Counted from the first letter of the stretch, positions 27,701-36,544 are shown. The stretch: DNA of 64,000 nucleotides from Pseudomonas versuta (GCF_001294575.1 NZ_CP012676.1:4730001-4794000); one strand, 5' to 3'. Notes: a model not told the origin generated them from the sequence alone. Translations and numbers: made by a program.

Positions 27701-29796
27701 CCGACGGCGCAGAGCAGCGCTGCCAATACGATGCCTTGGGGCGCTTGAGCGTGCAGCAGGGGCCTGATGTCACCATCAGCGTCACCTACGATGCGGCCTC
27801 GCGGATTCACCAACAGCGCACCCAGGCAAAAGATGGCTCGCGGGACATGACCGTGACCCTGGGCTACGACAGTCTCGGACGTCCGGCCCGTCGTGAAACC
27901 GCGACCCGTACGCCCACCCGACAGTCCCTTGAAATCCAGACCCAGCAGTGGCGCAAGGACGGCAAGCTGATCCAGCGCGAATTGACCCGTGACGGTGTTC
28001 TGGTACGTCGTGAAACCTTCGACTACGACATCCGTGGCCGCATGATTTCCCATCGCCTTACAGGCCCATCGCTTCCCGAAGACGCCCACGGCAAAACCTA
28101 CCGCGAGCAGCACTTCGAATACGATGCGCTGGACAATGTGCGCCGTCTGGAAACCGTATTGGCCGACGGCAGCGCAAACAATGTCACCACTTTTACCTAC
28201 AGCCCCTCTGACCTCACCCAGCTGATAAACATCAGCCACAGCCGAAGCGATTACCCGGCGCCGGTAACCCTGGAGTACGACGCCCTCGGCAATCTCAAAC
28301 GCGACGAACGCGGTAATCCACTGCACTACGACGCCCTCGGCCGACTGATCGGGGTAACCCTGCCTACAGGCGAGCGTCGTTGGCACTACGGCCCCGGTGG
28401 CAACATCATCAAGACCGAGGATGCTCGCGGGCCGCGCTGGCGTTACCACACCGGCGGCCAGCTCAGCTGCGAGACGGGTGAAGACACTCAAACCCGCTGG
28501 GTCCGTGCCGGAAATGTGCCGGTAGCCGAAAGCCGGCTGGCGTCGGCAGTGCGTGAAGTCATGCTGCTGGGCACCGATGCCCAGGGCTCGGTCACCACTG
28601 AAGCCCAGGACGGGATCAACCACCCGGTCTATGGCGCCTATGGTTCAAGCGTGGCCGGGACCAGCCGACTGGGCTATGCCGGGAGCCTGCGCGAGGACGT
28701 CACCGGCTGGTATTTCCTGGGCGACTACCGCATCTACAACCCGGCGCTGATGCGTTTTCACAGCCGCGACAGCCTCAGCCCCTTCGGTGAAGGCGGCCTC
28801 AATGGCTATGCCTACTGCGCCGGCGACCCGGTCAACCGCATCGACCCCTCGGGCCATTCGTGGCTGGACTGGTTGCTGCCAGCGGTGGGGATTGCGTTCG
28901 GGGTGATGGGCGCGGTGGCCTCATTCGGTGCCCTGGCGGCCCCCGCTGCGGCGTTGACCGCCAGTTACATCACCGCCGTGACCACCGCGACCTTAAGCGT
29001 GGTGTCACTGGCCGCAGACGTGGCCTCGATAGCCTTGCTGGCCACCGGCAATGAAAGCGCGGGTCGGATTCTGGGCTTTGTGGGTATGGCCACAGGTCTG
29101 GCATCAGCGGCGCCGTCAATCGCCGGGGCGGCGGCCAAGGGGGTCAAGAAAGCGGGCAAGTTTGTCGGCGCCTGGCAGCACAAGTTGCAGAACGCCGGTG
29201 GGGTGCCGGGCAGAGGTGGGATGGGAGTTCGAGGAGCCCGCCCCAGGCTCAACGTAGAGTTAGACTATATGCTGGAACAAGGAGGTATTCGGGAGCGTAT
29301 GTTGTCGCACCTGTCCCGTGGTGATTTGCAAAATATAGGGCAAACCAACTCAGCCAACAGGGCCGCTATTTATCGACCTGGGTCATCCACTGCTGCCGTG
29401 CCACTGCAACTTCCGTCTCCAGAGCCCGTGAATGTTTTTTCGGGTCCTTACCTCTATCCTGCGGGAAGTGGTCAGATCGTTCATAACCCCGGTTATATTA
29501 TGGAGGTGAGGCAAATTATATCTGGCTCTCATCCCCAGTATTACCCATGGCAATTGGGGGAAGCAGGCATCCAGAACCCGCGTCAATTAAGAATCGTAAG
29601 CAGTGCTCAATTAGACGGCCATGTTGACGCAATGGCCCGACATGGTAGAGCAGACCGGTTGAACATAATGGAAAGCCTCGCCGAGGCTGACAATCAATGG
29701 TTCCGCCAGAACCCTCTGCCTGCAGCTTCCCCCGCAGCTCCAGCTAATGCTCGTGCTCGGATAGCGCGGCGAGTTGAGAGATGTCGTATGACGTAG
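24703..29796 (+). CDS. RHS/YD-repeat protein with variable C-terminal tip, probable polymorphic toxin or effector
   Basis: 1697 residues starting at a GTG behind AAGGAA. No signal peptide or PAAR domain is visible. About residues 30-1280 are a long series of YD repeats (YDxLGR, ERTFDDWGN, YDALGRL). The RHS-associated core runs to about 1385, with GYAGSLREDVTGWYFLGDYR and a terminal NRIDPSGHS. A hydrophobic Ala/Gly-rich stretch (1386-1480) follows, then a distinct tip (1490-1697) encoded by AT-richer DNA. Residues 1530-1555 (MLSHLSRGDLQNIGQTNSAN) resemble the second half of an F-box. The tip has no recognised catalytic motif. Such proteins encapsulate and deliver a toxic C-terminus. Neighbours give no secretion gene and no obvious immunity gene. 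Confidence 0.85.
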   Translation: MTNPTDHTPDTRSAASLFSTGDVYSGAYNFMSSISAGVDPRTGSFSASVSLPTGAANDLRGPISQLRLGYSPLMTEDQGFGLGWMLGTTSWDGASQQLQLNSGERFRGEIVGQGMRFPDVRLPVVTVTVQRQEMWVRHNDGTCERLIPLAGHPSLWVVSTLVGADGSALSFDWRSIGNAAYLQQVSDAQGRTLVALAYEGQLTHLTLQPDTPSQMVMTFQRISGQLRRVTVDGLPNNGWQFDYSTASSGLLLLSKCTQPTGSTEEVTYSEANGLNLPAGAPFARMPVVSQTRKDPGDGQPVQLVRYDYGLYGSNNYFGWPAVRQWRNREDNLYHLTGGGDFLYGSTETLMDARGTVLQTVSRTFNRFHLLTRERTLQGQTLQETETTYYDEPWLPIARQLPYFQFPHKVITRKARLDGQRVLRELSTEEETRYDDLGNPVWHRNALGGIEASEYYPVSGETDNCPADPLGRITRLKSRTVSPPPGTEGPVKQTQYRYQSLPVRQDAPEFALPTFIQSSEEKLLLVEGEKRTELGRSSQTFIVDPASPHHGRMLSETQTVQGKSTTRSYSYQLNQARNARSLEHAVLQENVTVTGHDGHESSSQSSQDLYSGLMVTEQTDEQMRIAFAHDALGRVVQEVAAPDSAFEAEVNWAYSLSANERCQTRIGASGRKETVWLDGMGREIRREKQTDSGETYTAWTGEYDVLGRVFRETSYDLGNEDTPALSLSTERTFDDWGNVLTETGADGVTQHTVADPVALTGTRWQTDANGVAGPKTVTTQGLDGQPLKEQVFCADGLLQHELSWRYDGLGRCISQSDAMGRETLQEWDVRDRLVSTTLPDGSLIKRTYAEGHDGELPVTVSITHPSLGSNEVLLGERKYDGLGRLVWEKIGQSVSEWQYAEGQIHAHTQTLPDGTQVQTERQPELGGALLSMQAPGISVFNKYDPLSGRLLETQGNLGLQKDHWSPSGQLVKADYAWQGDQPRSQQQTTTPSGKVTRLTDADGAEQRCQYDALGRLSVQQGPDVTISVTYDAASRIHQQRTQAKDGSRDMTVTLGYDSLGRPARRETATRTPTRQSLEIQTQQWRKDGKLIQRELTRDGVLVRRETFDYDIRGRMISHRLTGPSLPEDAHGKTYREQHFEYDALDNVRRLETVLADGSANNVTTFTYSPSDLTQLINISHSRSDYPAPVTLEYDALGNLKRDERGNPLHYDALGRLIGVTLPTGERRWHYGPGGNIIKTEDARGPRWRYHTGGQLSCETGEDTQTRWVRAGNVPVAESRLASAVREVMLLGTDAQGSVTTEAQDGINHPVYGAYGSSVAGTSRLGYAGSLREDVTGWYFLGDYRIYNPALMRFHSRDSLSPFGEGGLNGYAYCAGDPVNRIDPSGHSWLDWLLPAVGIAFGVMGAVASFGALAAPAAALTASYITAVTTATLSVVSLAADVASIALLATGNESAGRILGFVGMATGLASAAPSIAGAAAKGVKKAGKFVGAWQHKLQNAGGVPGRGGMGVRGARPRLNVELDYMLEQGGIRERMLSHLSRGDLQNIGQTNSANRAAIYRPGSSTAAVPLQLPSPEPVNVFSGPYLYPAGSGQIVHNPGYIMEVRQIISGSHPQYYPWQLGEAGIQNPRQLRIVSSAQLDGHVDAMARHGRADRLNIMESLAEADNQWFRQNPLPAASPAAPANARARIARRVERCRMT
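29290..29367 (+). other. F-box-like motif in the RHS tip
   Basis: Codons about 1530-1555 read RERMLSHLSRGDLQNIGQTN then SANRAA. The pattern L-x-x-L-S-x-x-D-L-x-x-(I/L) followed by x-x-x-N/C-(R/K) matches the F-box consensus half (hydrophobic, LSxxDLxxL, xVxRxW), but the leading LPxE is only weakly seen. Visual match, no profile search. Confidence 0.4.
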
Positions 29797-29833
29797 TCAC
29801 AGGCATGGATAAATTTTAAAACACATGATCAGG

Positions 29834-29862
29834 ATGGGGGGCGTTTTCTTCGCCCCCCTAAT
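29834..29862 (+). terminator. Probable terminator after the RHS gene
   Basis: GGGGGGCG-loop-CGCCCCCC hairpin at about 29835-29858, 40 bp after the RHS stop, followed by a weak TAATTT. Confidence 0.6.
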
Positions 29863-30240
29863 TTCATAGAGGTGTAAGTTCCAGGCCATTAACGCTAAAG
29901 AAGGGGGGGGTATTTAATGCTTTACTGCAAAATAAATAACGCCTGGAGATCCACAACTTGAGGACGCCCTCTACTTTGGGGAGCGTGAGTCCGTAAGGCC
30001 TGATAACTCTTGAGGCGCAGTTATAGAGTCCAGTACGCCAGCTCATATTATTCCTGCAATCGACGGGCGACTGGAGGTCGTACTTTCATCAGGAATCCGC
30101 ATTCAGATGCATCCGGTATGCATTTCGCCGTTTTTATCATTTATTTCACACTGCATCCGCATAATGGGCTTGAGCCAGGCAGTCGGTTTGCCCGCTTTGT
30201 GATATTTAGACGTTGCCAAATTTCTAGGAAGATCATTCAA
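29863..30240. other. Non-coding or degenerate spacer after the RHS gene
   Basis: 378 bp, AT-richer than its surroundings. It contains a G8 homopolymer (29903-29910) and only short unsupported frames on both strands (a 60-codon minus-strand frame at 29864-30046 without a convincing ribosome site). Where an RHS immunity gene would be expected, none can be recognised. Confidence 0.5.
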
Positions 30241-31173
30241 ATGGCCTCAGATCCTCAGCTGACCCCGCCTGTACGCTCGCGCTTTAATCTGCGCTGGTAT
30301 TACTGGCTTTTGCTGCTTGGCGCATTGCTTTATGCACTGTCGGCCATCATGCATTGGGATGACCGGGGTGCGTTGTGGGTGCTGGAGCAGTTTGAGAACC
30401 CGCAAGAACAGAACGAAAGCGTGTGGTTGCCTGACTATGTGGTGACGATAGATGCCAAGCCGTTACCGGGAATGGAAAAGGACGAAGCGTCGGATCTGGC
30501 TTATAACCCGCTGAGCAAAACGCTGTTTTCGGTGATGGGTAAAAACCCGTTCTTGGTGGAATTGACCCTCGATGGCGATGTACTGCGCAAAATTCCTCTG
30601 GTGGGCTGGAGCAACCCTGAAGGCCTGACGGTGATGGAAAATGGCCTGCTGGCCATTGTCGATGAGCGCGAACACTTGCTGACCATCATCAATATCGATG
30701 CGAACACCAAATCCCTGAATATTGCCGACTTCCCCAAGTACAACCTGGGGCCTTCCAGGAATCAGAACAAAGCTTTTGAGGCCATTGCCTGGGACCCGCG
30801 CCGCCAGCAACTGTTGCTGGGCGAAGAGCGTCCGCCGCAGTTGTATGTGTGGAAAAGCGATGGCAGCCAGACCCTCACTGGCACCAAGCAGAAAGTGCCT
30901 AGCGACGAGCTGGATTTGCGCAACCTGTCGGCCTTGAGCATTGATCCGCGAACGGGCCATACCCTGGTGCTTTCGGCAGATTCCCACATGCTGCTGGAGC
31001 TCGATGAACTGGGTGAGCAAGTCAGTTTCATGACCTTGCTTAGCGGCTTTAACGGTCTCAAAAAAACCATTCCCCGGGCGGAAGGGGTGGCAATTGATGA
31101 GAAAGGCACCCTGTACATGGTCAGTGAGCCAAATCTGTTTTATCGCTTCGAGAAAAATGCCAACAAGCCTTGA
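30241..31173 (+). CDS. SdiA-regulated-domain protein (YjiK family), copy 1
   Basis: 310 residues from the ATG at 30241 (AGGAAG about 7 bases upstream); the frame is open back to 30010, but that part lacks coding character. One N-terminal membrane anchor (YYWLLLLGALLYALSAIMHW, about 20-40) precedes an SdiA-regulated beta-propeller-like domain with repeats such as EASDLAYNPLSKTLFSV and a closing AEGVAIDEKGTLYMVSEPNLFYRF. Likely membrane-tethered and periplasmic. Function of the family is unknown; some relatives bind calcium. Tandem with a paralogue 134 bp downstream. Confidence 0.82.
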   Translation: MASDPQLTPPVRSRFNLRWYYWLLLLGALLYALSAIMHWDDRGALWVLEQFENPQEQNESVWLPDYVVTIDAKPLPGMEKDEASDLAYNPLSKTLFSVMGKNPFLVELTLDGDVLRKIPLVGWSNPEGLTVMENGLLAIVDEREHLLTIINIDANTKSLNIADFPKYNLGPSRNQNKAFEAIAWDPRRQQLLLGEERPPQLYVWKSDGSQTLTGTKQKVPSDELDLRNLSALSIDPRTGHTLVLSADSHMLLELDELGEQVSFMTLLSGFNGLKKTIPRAEGVAIDEKGTLYMVSEPNLFYRFEKNANKP

Positions 31174-31307
31174 GCATTGACCGCCAGGACCGGGCCGATG
31201 CTAACGCAGGCAAGCCCGGGCCGCGCACACGGCGGGCCAGGTTGTTAAGTTTGAATTAATCCGGTCATGGTATTTCACCCGCCTGATTTTTCTTTGAGTT
31301 CGGCCCA

Positions 31308-32207
31308 ATGCTCCGCTTCAATCGTTTTAGCGCTCTTGCTCTGCTTCTAACTCTGCTTGCTGCCGGTTTTGCCGCACAACATTACCGTCTGTTCGAGCAC
31401 ACCTGGTTCAAGGTCAACCGGCTGTGGCAACTCGCCAATCCCGCAGCGATCAATCTGGGCGAGTATCGCGCCGTGGTGCAAGGTCAGGTGATTGAAGGGC
31501 TTGAGGACGATGTCTCGGCACTGACCTACGACCCGCTGCGTAAAAGCCTGTTTACCGTGACCAACAAAAATGCCGAACTGGTTGAGCTGTCCCTGGATGG
31601 CCGGATTGTGCGGCGCATTGCCCTGGTCGGGTTTGGCGATGCCGAGGCGGTTGAGTTTATTGACGCCAATACCTACGTGATTGCCGACGAGCGTGAGCAG
31701 CGGCTTTTCAAGGTCAGGCTTGATGACAACACTCTGGTGCTCAATGCCCGGGAGGCGGAGCAACTGACGCTGGGGATCCATCTGCGGGGTAACAAGGGGT
31801 TTGAAGGGTTGGCATACGACTCGGTCGGCAAACGGCTGTTTGTGGCCAAGGAGCGTGATCCGATGCTGATTTACGAAGTGCGGGGCTTCCCTCAGGACAA
31901 TCCCCAGATGCCGTCTGCCATCCACGTGGTAACCAATGCGCGGCGTGATGCCCGGTTGTTTGTTCGCGATCTGTCGAGTTTGCAGTTTGACGAGCGCAGC
32001 GGGCATTTGCTGGCTTTGTCCGATGAATCGAGGTTGTTGCTGGAGCTGGATATAGACGGGCGGCCTATCAGCACGCTATCGCTGAAAAAGGGCCGTCATG
32101 GCCTGAAAAAAACAGTGCCACAAGCGGAAGGTGTCGCCATGGACGACGAAGGGACGTTGTACGTGGTGAGTGAGCCGAATCTGTTTTACGTGTTCAAAAA
32201 ACCATAA
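31308..32207 (+). CDS. SdiA-regulated-domain protein (YjiK family), copy 2
   Basis: 299 residues, paralogous to the preceding gene: both contain a DVSALTYDPLRKSLFTVTNK or DLAYNPLSKTLFSVMGK type first blade and share GLKKT(V/I)PxAEGVA and GTLYxVSEPNLFY near the end. A hydrophobic N-terminal anchor (FSALALLLTLLAAGFAAQHY) suggests a periplasm-facing anchored protein. A clear ribosome site is lacking (only GAG). A REP pair begins 17 bp after the stop. Confidence 0.82.
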   Translation: MLRFNRFSALALLLTLLAAGFAAQHYRLFEHTWFKVNRLWQLANPAAINLGEYRAVVQGQVIEGLEDDVSALTYDPLRKSLFTVTNKNAELVELSLDGRIVRRIALVGFGDAEAVEFIDANTYVIADEREQRLFKVRLDDNTLVLNAREAEQLTLGIHLRGNKGFEGLAYDSVGKRLFVAKERDPMLIYEVRGFPQDNPQMPSAIHVVTNARRDARLFVRDLSSLQFDERSGHLLALSDESRLLLELDIDGRPISTLSLKKGRHGLKKTVPQAEGVAMDDEGTLYVVSEPNLFYVFKKP

Positions 32208-32223
32208 AACATAAAAAAACAAA

Positions 32224-32294
32224 CTGTAGGAGCGAGCTTGCTCGCGAGCTTTTCAGCCGGCCATCAAGAGCTCGCGAGCAAGCTCGCTCCTACA
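32224..32294. repeat. REPIN between the SdiA-regulated gene and rpiA
   Basis: Textbook pair: CTGTAGGAGCGAGCTTGCTC + GCGAGC facing GCTCGC + GAGCAAGCTCGCTCCTAC, with about a 20-bp loop between them. It lies between convergent genes. Confidence 0.88.
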
Positions 32295-32302
32295 AGTTTG
32301 GG

Positions 32303-32974
32303 TTAGCGGGTCAGGGTTTTCACGCCTTCAGCGGTACCCAGCAACAGCAGGTCAGCCGGGCGGGCTGCAAACAGGCCGTTGGTCACGACGCCGACGATGG
32401 CGTTGATCTGACGCTCCAGCTCTACCGGGTTGGTGATCTGCATGTTGAACACGTCGATGATGATATTGCCGTTGTCCGTCACCACGCCTTCGCGGTAAAC
32501 CGGGTCGCCGCCCAGCTTGACCAGTTCGCGGGCTACATGGCTGCGGGCCATCGGGATCACTTCAACAGGTAGCGGGAACGCGCCCAGCACCGGTACCAGC
32601 TTGCTGCCGTCGGCAATGCAGATAAAAGTTTTAGCCACGGCGGCCACGATCTTCTCGCGGGTCAGGGCTGCGCCGCCGCCTTTGATCAGGTTCAGGTTTT
32701 CGTCGCTTTCATCAGCGCCATCGACATAGAACTCAAGGTCGCTGACGGTGTTCAGTTCGTATACCGGAATACCGTGGCCCTTGAGGCGCGCGGCAGTGGC
32801 TTCGGAGCTGGCCACGGCGCCGTCGAAGGCACCCTTGTGCAGTGCCAGGGCATCGATAAAGCAGTTGGCCGTGGAGCCGGTGCCGACCCCTACGACGCTC
32901 TTGTCATCCAGCTTTGGGAGGATGAAGTCGACGGCAGCCTGGGCTACGGCCTGTTTGAGTTGGTCCTGGGTCAT
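32303..32974 (-). CDS. rpiA: Ribose-5-phosphate isomerase A
   Basis: 223 residues, usual RpiA length. Phosphate-binding [15 protein letters not shown] (about 30-44), [10 protein letters not shown], and the active-site [19 protein letters not shown] (about 85-104) with catalytic residues present. Interconverts ribose-5-phosphate and ribulose-5-phosphate in the pentose phosphate pathway. Divergent from ilvA, the conserved Pseudomonas arrangement. Confidence 0.96.
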   Translation of the reverse strand: MTQDQLKQAVAQAAVDFILPKLDDKSVVGVGTGSTANCFIDALALHKGAFDGAVASSEATAARLKGHGIPVYELNTVSDLEFYVDGADESDENLNLIKGGGAALTREKIVAAVAKTFICIADGSKLVPVLGAFPLPVEVIPMARSHVARELVKLGGDPVYREGVVTDNGNIIIDVFNMQITNPVELERQINAIVGVVTNGLFAARPADLLLLGTAEGVKTLTR

Positions 32975-33059
32975 GGGGGGCTCCGGGCGGGAAGGGGAAC
33001 AGAAGGGCCCGCATTATAGAGGCAAGCGCCCGGTTGTGTGGCGGGTGTGATGGCAATAG

Positions 33060-33086
33060 GTGGGCGCTGGCTTGCCGGCGATTGAG
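33060..33086. repeat. Single REP of the GTGGGAGCTGGC class in the rpiA-ilvA spacer
   Basis: GTGGGCGCTGGCTTGCCGGC followed by GATTGAG; one arm only. Confidence 0.6.
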
Positions 33087-33181
33087 ATGGCCCTAATAAA
33101 CCTTCCCTTTCGTGTGGTCGGTTGCGTAAACGCTGGGGTAGACTCCTTGGTCCCTGCCAACCCGCCCAGTGAAGCTTTCCG

Positions 33182-34696
33182 ATGCTCGAACAGTACGTTA
33201 AGAAAATCCTCACCTCGCGCGTTTATGACGTTGCCGTAGAAACCCCCTTGCAAGCTGCCAACCAGCTCTCCGAGCGGTTGGGCAACCATATTTTGCTCAA
33301 GCGCGAAGATTTGCAGCCGGTGTACTCGTTCAAGATTCGCGGCGCTTACAACAAGCTCATGCATTTGAGTGACGCCGAGCGTGCCTGTGGCGTAGTCACC
33401 GCGTCGGCGGGCAATCATGCACAGGGTCTGGCCCTGGCAGCCAAGGTGCTGGGGGTCAAGGCCACCATCGTCATGCCCAAAACCACTCCCGAGATCAAGG
33501 TCGAAGGTGTGCGTTCACGGGGCGGCATTGTGGTGCTGCACGGCGATACGTTCCCGGAAGCCCTGGCCTACTCGCTGCAATTGGTTGAGAAGGAAGGCTA
33601 CGTCTACGTTCACCCCTACGATGACCCGCACACCATTGCCGGGCAGGGCACCGTGGCGATGGAAATTCTGCGCCAGCACCCGGCACCGCTGGATGCGATC
33701 TTTGTACCGGTGGGCGGTGGCGGGTTGATCGCCGGGATTGCCGCGTATGTGAAATACCTGCGCCCCGATATCAAAATCATTGGCGTCGAGCCCGATGATT
33801 CCAACTGCCTGCAAGCTGCGATGGCGGCCGGCGAGCGCGTGGTGCTGCCTGCGGTCGGGATTTTTGCCGACGGCGTGGCCGTGGCCCAGATTGGCCAGCA
33901 CACCTTCGACATCTGCAAGGACTACGTTGACGAAGTGATCACCGTCAGCACCGACGAAATTTGTGCGGCGATCAAGGACATCTTCGACGATACCCGCTCG
34001 ATCACCGAACCTGCCGGTGCCCTGGGTGTGGCAGGGATCAAGAAGTATGTTGAACAGCGCGGTGTGCGCGGCCAGACCCTGGTTGCCATCGACTCCGGTG
34101 CCAATGTGAACTTCGACCGCCTGCGCCATGTGGCCGAGCGGGCCGAGCTGGGCGAAGGTCGCGAGGCCATCATCGCGGTGACCATTCCTGAGGTGCCGGG
34201 CAGTTTCGAGGCGTTTTGCCAGGCTGTCGGCAAGCGTCAGATTACCGAATTCAACTATCGCTATCACACCGGTAGCGAGGCGCACATTTTTGTCGGTGTG
34301 CAGACCCACCCGGAAAACGACCCGCGCAGTGCACTGCTGGCCAGTCTGATCGGGCAAGGCTTCCCGGTGGTCGACCTGACCGAGAACGAACTGGCCAAAT
34401 TGCACATCCGGCATATGGTCGGCGGGCATGCGGCCAAGGTCAGTGATGAATTGCTGTTCCGTTTCGAATTTCCGGAGCGCCCGGGCGCGCTGTTCAACTT
34501 CCTGCACAAGCTGGGCGGACGCTGGAACATTTCGATGTTCCATTACCGTAACCACGGTGCGGCCGATGGTCGTGTCATGGCCGGGCTGCAGGTACCTGCC
34601 GATGAGCGTCATCTGGTACCGGCAGCCCTGGCTGAAATTGGTTATCCGTATTGGGATGAGAGCGATAACCCGGCGTACCAGCTGTTTCTTGGCTGA
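33182..34696 (+). CDS. ilvA: Threonine ammonia-lyase (threonine deaminase), biosynthetic
   Basis: 504 residues, full length for the biosynthetic, allosteric form. The PLP lysine is K51 in YSFKIRGAYNK, the phosphate cradle is VPVGGGGLIAGIAAY near 179, and two ACT-like regulatory domains occupy about residues 325-504. It makes 2-oxobutyrate from threonine, the first step of isoleucine synthesis; ilvD at 57.5 kb acts later in the same pathway. Promoter within the 207-bp spacer to rpiA. Confidence 0.95.
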   Translation: MLEQYVKKILTSRVYDVAVETPLQAANQLSERLGNHILLKREDLQPVYSFKIRGAYNKLMHLSDAERACGVVTASAGNHAQGLALAAKVLGVKATIVMPKTTPEIKVEGVRSRGGIVVLHGDTFPEALAYSLQLVEKEGYVYVHPYDDPHTIAGQGTVAMEILRQHPAPLDAIFVPVGGGGLIAGIAAYVKYLRPDIKIIGVEPDDSNCLQAAMAAGERVVLPAVGIFADGVAVAQIGQHTFDICKDYVDEVITVSTDEICAAIKDIFDDTRSITEPAGALGVAGIKKYVEQRGVRGQTLVAIDSGANVNFDRLRHVAERAELGEGREAIIAVTIPEVPGSFEAFCQAVGKRQITEFNYRYHTGSEAHIFVGVQTHPENDPRSALLASLIGQGFPVVDLTENELAKLHIRHMVGGHAAKVSDELLFRFEFPERPGALFNFLHKLGGRWNISMFHYRNHGAADGRVMAGLQVPADERHLVPAALAEIGYPYWDESDNPAYQLFLG

Positions 34697-34736
34697 TAGC
34701 CGCTACGCTGATTGAACGGCTCAAGGGATTAATCAA

Positions 34737-35165
34737 ATGGAAACGTTCACCGCGTTAAAACTGCTGCATGGCGTTTGCACATTGCTGCTGTTCGTCAGCG
34801 CCATTGCTTTGCTGGTGGTGGTGATTCGTCGCTGGCGGGCGGGGGACAAGGATCTGTCCGGCGCCATCGTAAGGCGGCCCTGGGCCTTTGTCTGGGCGTT
34901 AAAGGCCGTGTGCCTGGTGGCGCTGCCGGTGAGTGGCTGGTTCCTGGTGCATATGGCCGGCTGGCCGCTGAGCCAGTTGTGGTTGCTGGCGGGCAGCAGT
35001 TTGTATCTGGTGGGTGGCTTGAGCTGGTTGTGGTTGCTGGTACGGCTCAATCGCCTGCGATTGGGGCGAGTGGCCAAACATCCGGGGTTCACGTTGGGTC
35101 TGGCGATTTTTTGTGCAGTTTGCTTTATCGCCATTGCCGGGCTGATGGGCGCCAAGCCGGTTTGA
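34737..35165 (+). CDS. DUF2269/SirB2-like four-helix membrane protein
   Basis: 142 residues with four hydrophobic segments (about 10-30, 47-68, 76-97 and 115-135) and conserved-looking KLLHG near the start and HMAGWPLSQLW mid-protein. Resembles DUF2269 integral membrane proteins of unknown function. Starts 40 bp after ilvA on the same strand, so possibly co-transcribed. A REP pair follows immediately. Confidence 0.75.
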   Translation: METFTALKLLHGVCTLLLFVSAIALLVVVIRRWRAGDKDLSGAIVRRPWAFVWALKAVCLVALPVSGWFLVHMAGWPLSQLWLLAGSSLYLVGGLSWLWLLVRLNRLRLGRVAKHPGFTLGLAIFCAVCFIAIAGLMGAKPV

Positions 35166-35180
35166 CCCTGTTATGAGCAT

Positions 35181-35253
35181 CTGTAGGAGCGAGCTTGCTC
35201 GCGAGCTGTCGGTTGTCGCGATGAAAAGCTCGCGAGCAAGCTCGCTCCTACAG
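35181..35253. repeat. REPIN between the DUF2269 gene and a HAD phosphatase gene
   Basis: CTGTAGGAGCGAGCTTGCTC + GCGAGC facing GCTCGC + GAGCAAGCTCGCTCCTACAG across about 22 bp. Between convergent genes. Confidence 0.88.
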
Positions 35254-35264
35254 TGGGTGTCGGT

Positions 35265-35921
35265 TCAGTCGCGCAGCGTCATCACTGGCCAGCCGCGTTT
35301 TTCGGCTTCAGCACGCAGGTTAGGATCAGGATCAACCGCCACCGGATGGGTCACTTGCTCCAGCAGCGGCAAGTCGTTCATCGAGTCGCTATAGAACCAG
35401 CTGTCTTCCAGGCTGTAGCCATTTTCTTCGATCCAGCGGTTCAGGCGTGTCACCTTGCCTTCACGGAAGCACGGCACGTCGGTGCTGCGACCGGTATAGC
35501 GGCCATCGACGATTTCGCACTCGGTGGCAATCAGGTGTTCCACGCCCAGCTTTTGGGCGATCGGTGCCGTTACCACGCGGTTGGTGGCCGTGATAATGAC
35601 CAGCGTGTCGCCTGCAGCACGGTGCTTTTCCAGCAGGGCGTGTGCCTTGGGCAACATCAACGGCTCGATGCAATCGCGCATGAATTCGCGGTGCCATTGA
35701 TCCAGTTGAGCCATGTCATGACGGCCAAAGATTTCCATGCTGAAATTAAGGTAGGCGGCGTTGTCGAGTTTGCCGGCCAGGTAATCCTGATAAAAGGCAT
35801 CGTTACGTGCCTTGTAAGCATCGCCGTCGAGAATGCCCCGCTGGCACAAATAATCGCCCCAAGCGTGATCGCTGTCGCCGCCCAGGAGGGTGTTGTCCAG
35901 GTCGAATAAAGCCAGTCGCAT
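35265..35921 (-). CDS. HAD superfamily (IB subfamily, SerB-like) phosphatase
   Basis: 218 residues. HAD motif I DLDNT with nucleophile D7 and acid D9, motif II IITATN near 113, and motif [16 protein letters not shown] near 182. Homologues in Pseudomonas are annotated as histidinol-phosphate phosphatase or phosphoserine phosphatase-like. The substrate is not certain from sequence. Divergent from rppH, as in other pseudomonads. Confidence 0.88.
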   Translation of the reverse strand: MRLALFDLDNTLLGGDSDHAWGDYLCQRGILDGDAYKARNDAFYQDYLAGKLDNAAYLNFSMEIFGRHDMAQLDQWHREFMRDCIEPLMLPKAHALLEKHRAAGDTLVIITATNRVVTAPIAQKLGVEHLIATECEIVDGRYTGRSTDVPCFREGKVTRLNRWIEENGYSLEDSWFYSDSMNDLPLLEQVTHPVAVDPDPNLRAEAEKRGWPVMTLRD

Positions 35922-36064
35922 TGAAATTACCCGCTGAAGTGTCTGTTAAAAGGCTACAAGAATACGGTCTTTTCATAAGAGTGCACATAAGGCAGGAAGG
36001 CGCGTTGCTGCTTTCACAACCTTTGTGGAACAATGCGGTGACATGCGTTTGCGAGGTTGTTGCC

Positions 36065-36544
36065 GTGATCGACCCCGATGGTTTCCGCCCTAATGTCGGG
36101 ATTATTCTGACAAATGATGCTGGTCAGGTACTTTGGGCTCGCCGAATCAATCAAGACGCGTGGCAGTTTCCGCAGGGCGGTATCAACCCTGATGAGACGC
36201 CGGAAGACGCCTTGTACCGTGAGTTGAACGAAGAAGTTGGCCTTGAACGCGAAGATGTAGAAATACTCGCCTGCACGCGAGGCTGGTTGCGTTATCGTTT
36301 GCCGCAACGCCTGGTCCGTACCCACAGCCAACCGCTGTGTATCGGTCAGAAGCAAAAGTGGTTTTTGCTGCGCCTGGTCTCCAACGAGCAACGGGTGCGG
36401 ATGGATTTGACCGGTAAACCGGAGTTCGATGGCTGGCGCTGGGTCAGTTATTGGTATCCGTTGGGCCAGGTGGTGACATTCAAGCGCGAGGTTTACCGTC
36501 GCGCTCTCAAAGAGCTTGCCCCGCGCCTTTTAACGCGCGCCTGA
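36065..36544 (+). CDS. rppH: RNA pyrophosphohydrolase RppH
   Basis: 159 residues from a GTG at 36065 ([15 protein letters not shown], the conserved RppH start). The open frame extends upstream to 35807 through the spacer but without family similarity. Complete Nudix box at about 38-60: G-x5-E-x7-REL-x-EE-x-GL. Removes pyrophosphate from the 5' end of triphosphorylated mRNA, starting RNase E decay. Located 21 bp upstream of ptsP; the rppH-ptsP pair is conserved in gammaproteobacteria. Confidence 0.93.
   Translation: MIDPDGFRPNVGIILTNDAGQVLWARRINQDAWQFPQGGINPDETPEDALYRELNEEVGLEREDVEILACTRGWLRYRLPQRLVRTHSQPLCIGQKQKWFLLRLVSNEQRVRMDLTGKPEFDGWRWVSYWYPLGQVVTFKREVYRRALKELAPRLLTRA

Noticed and set aside
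27535-28623. 362-codon minus-strand frame opposite the RHS gene
   Set aside because: Antisense to repeated YD blocks; no start signal.
29864-30046. 60-codon minus-strand frame after the RHS gene, considered as an immunity gene
   Set aside because: No ribosome site, runs through the G8 tract, and no similarity that I can recognise.
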